DNA from: JBAYVY01 sp041674345
GTDB lineage: Bacteria; Planctomycetota; Phycisphaerae; Phycisphaerales; Zrk34
NCBI GenBank assembly: GCA_041674345.1
Contig: JBAYVY010000205.1
Location: 1-6,700, forward strand
Reading direction: 5' to 3'
Length of the DNA: 6,700 bases
Numbering within the stretch: position 1 is the first letter of the stretch; every line of letters begins with the position of its first letter. A program made the translations under genes and the position numbers. Shown piece after piece: positions 5,790 to 6,700 of this stretch. The notes beneath the pieces are model-generated. The model was not told where the DNA came from, did no database searches, and worked only from the letters and a program-made list of their open reading frames with translations.

Positions 5790-5818
5790 TTGCTCTTGCC
5801 GATCCAGTAAGAGATAAT
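5790..5818 (+). promoter_or_regulatory. Candidate promoter for the membrane coiled-coil gene
   Basis: TTGCTC (5790-5795) and GATAAT (5813-5818) are 17 bases apart on the plus strand; the -10 box matches five of six consensus bases, the -35 only the TTG. Transcription would start about 5825, leaving a leader of roughly 64 bases before ATG 5889. The rest of the 5710-5888 gap holds no recognised gene or RNA. Confidence 0.4.
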
Positions 5819-5888
5819 AACTATCGTCAGGTTTGTATGCATTTAGGAACTGGGCTGCGAAAGAACGCAAACATTTAAAGGGGCAATT

Positions 5889-6700
5889 ATGAAATCGTTG
5901 GGGTTGTTGCGAAAACTGTGCGATGTATGGCATGCCCTTCAAAAAGTCAGCTTTGTTTTGGCATTGGGCATTGCAATCATCTTTCTTGCCGCATTTACTT
6001 TGCATGGTCCCGCATTGATAGTTGCAATGGTTACAGGCGGTATTCTGATTATTGGAGGGTGGGTGCGGTCCACTTTCAACAAGGTAGTCGCGGGGGAAGT
6101 AGAGCGTCAAACGAACAAAAGCATCGTCGATGAACTTGAACAAACACGCGTTCGGGCAGAAAAACTTGCGCAAGAAAACAAACGGCTTCAAAACACAAAA
6201 GTACGTGTACTCAATGTTGAACCAATAATGGATTTGGGGCTGCTAGAAGCCGACTGTCGGATCACTGAACCTTTTGACCTTCTGTTGGATAAAAATGACG
6301 AAATACTCTCTATCAACGATGAACACAATCCGGAATATAAAAAGGACGAGAGTACATTGGGAAAATGGGGCGATGGGCTATGGGGTATCGCACGGAAACG
6401 ATTCATTGGCACCTTACGCATGCGGTTTACAGATCGCTATGGGATTGACATAAAACAATTAACCATTAAACGCGACGACATATCCCGACGCATTCTTGTT
6501 CATGGCGCTTCCGTCACTTACAGGGGCGTTCAGGGTTTTCCAGAAAGCCGATGGTTCGGTTGTGTTGCCCTTAAAAAAAAACGTAACCGTTCACGGGTGA
6601 TCGCCGTTTTTGAGCCAAAAACGAATGTTTGTCGAAAAATGGTCGAACATTGGCTCATCTTACCGCCGTTTTTGAAGCAGAATCGAGGCTTTTTGACCCC
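5889..6700 (+). CDS. Membrane-anchored coiled-coil protein, C-terminus outside the window
   Basis: An open frame of at least 270 residues from ATG 5889, preceded by AAAGGGG (5877-5883) at ribosome-binding distance, and still open at the window end. Residues about 20-38 (VSFVLALGIAIIFLAAFTL) and 42-58 (ALIVAMVTGGILIIGGW) are two transmembrane segments forming a hairpin. Residues 68-104 are a charged coiled coil (EVERQTNKSIVDELEQTR, then RAEKLAQENKRL). The remainder is a soluble alpha/beta region containing FIGTLRMRFTDRYGIDIK and LTIKRDDISRRILVHGAS. The order membrane anchor, coiled coil, 'G-D-I' domain loosely recalls DUF4230 proteins, but the match is too weak to claim. Base composition is clearly more AT-rich than the other genes, which may mean separate ancestry. 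A run of nine A lies at 6573-6581, coding three lysines. Confidence 0.7.
   Translation, partial: MKSLGLLRKLCDVWHALQKVSFVLALGIAIIFLAAFTLHGPALIVAMVTGGILIIGGWVRSTFNKVVAGEVERQTNKSIVDELEQTRVRAEKLAQENKRLQNTKVRVLNVEPIMDLGLLEADCRITEPFDLLLDKNDEILSINDEHNPEYKKDESTLGKWGDGLWGIARKRFIGTLRMRFTDRYGIDIKQLTIKRDDISRRILVHGASVTYRGVQGFPESRWFGCVALKKKRNRSRVIAVFEPKTNVCRKMVEHWLILPPFLKQNRGFLT
6602..6675. repeat. 12-bp direct repeat and 8-bp inverted repeat near the window end
   Basis: CGCCGTTTTTGA occurs at 6602-6613 and 6664-6675, 62 bases apart and in different codon phases. The first copy forms half of a perfect inverted repeat, CGTTTTTG-AGC-CAAAAACG (6605-6623). All lie inside the coding frame of the membrane protein. 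A regulatory or recombination role is not established. Confidence 0.4.

Noticed and set aside
5526..6191. Minus-strand open frame of 221 codons
   Set aside because: Overlaps the hydrolase N-terminus and the membrane protein; cysteine- and serine-rich composition without domain structure, and the plus-strand gene at 5889 has a ribosome binding site and membrane segments.
1..6700. CRISPR array, tRNA, rRNA or integrase attachment site
   Set aside because: No regularly spaced repeats, no cloverleaf or rRNA-like segment, and no integrase gene were found on either strand.

Overview
The window looks like a high-GC, soil- or water-type bacterial chromosome, most likely Planctomycetota and perhaps a Phycisphaerae-like lineage. 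This rests on secreted-type proteins combining PA14, PKD, carbohydrate-binding-like and helical-repeat regions, and on G-rich coding strands; it is inference, since no rRNA or marker gene is present. No tRNA, rRNA, CRISPR array or recognisable transposase is visible.

Layout. 1-1605 (+): 3' part of a PA14-PKD-helical repeat protein, whose reading frame runs in from beyond the window but is cut by an in-frame TAG at 40-42. 1606-3692: a compact type II restriction-modification system, with a restriction endonuclease and a small XRE regulator on the minus strand (overlapping by 4 bases) and a D12-class adenine methyltransferase divergent on the plus strand, sharing a 57-base promoter/operator region. 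3704-4834 (+): a secreted protein with a carbohydrate-binding-like domain and a helical repeat tail. 4867-5709 (-): a fumarylacetoacetate hydrolase family enzyme. 5889-6700 (+): the start of a membrane-anchored coiled-coil protein from a more AT-rich stretch, running off the window.

The most interesting reading is that the restriction-modification system was dropped precisely into the junction of a two-gene operon. A 7-bp direct repeat, GAAATGA, sits at 1599-1605 (including the stop of the first gene) and at 3701-3707 (including the start of the last). Deleting one copy plus everything between restores a classic ATGA stop/start overlap, with the Shine-Dalgarno GAGGAG (1588-1593) eight bases before the restored ATG. 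Today the downstream gene has no good ribosome binding site and probably depends on read-through from the methyltransferase.

The second notable signal is a 45-bp segment with 7-bp terminal inverted repeats (5141-5185) lying in frame inside the hydrolase gene. It adds 15 residues, and removing it gives a family-typical sequence. It resembles, in principle, the in-frame palindromic mini-elements known from Rickettsia.

Functionally, the methyltransferase would protect host sites, the endonuclease would cut unmodified DNA, and the XRE protein would balance the two from the shared promoter region. The flanking genes are unrelated to restriction and look like cell-surface or periplasmic proteins; the hydrolase is a catabolic enzyme.
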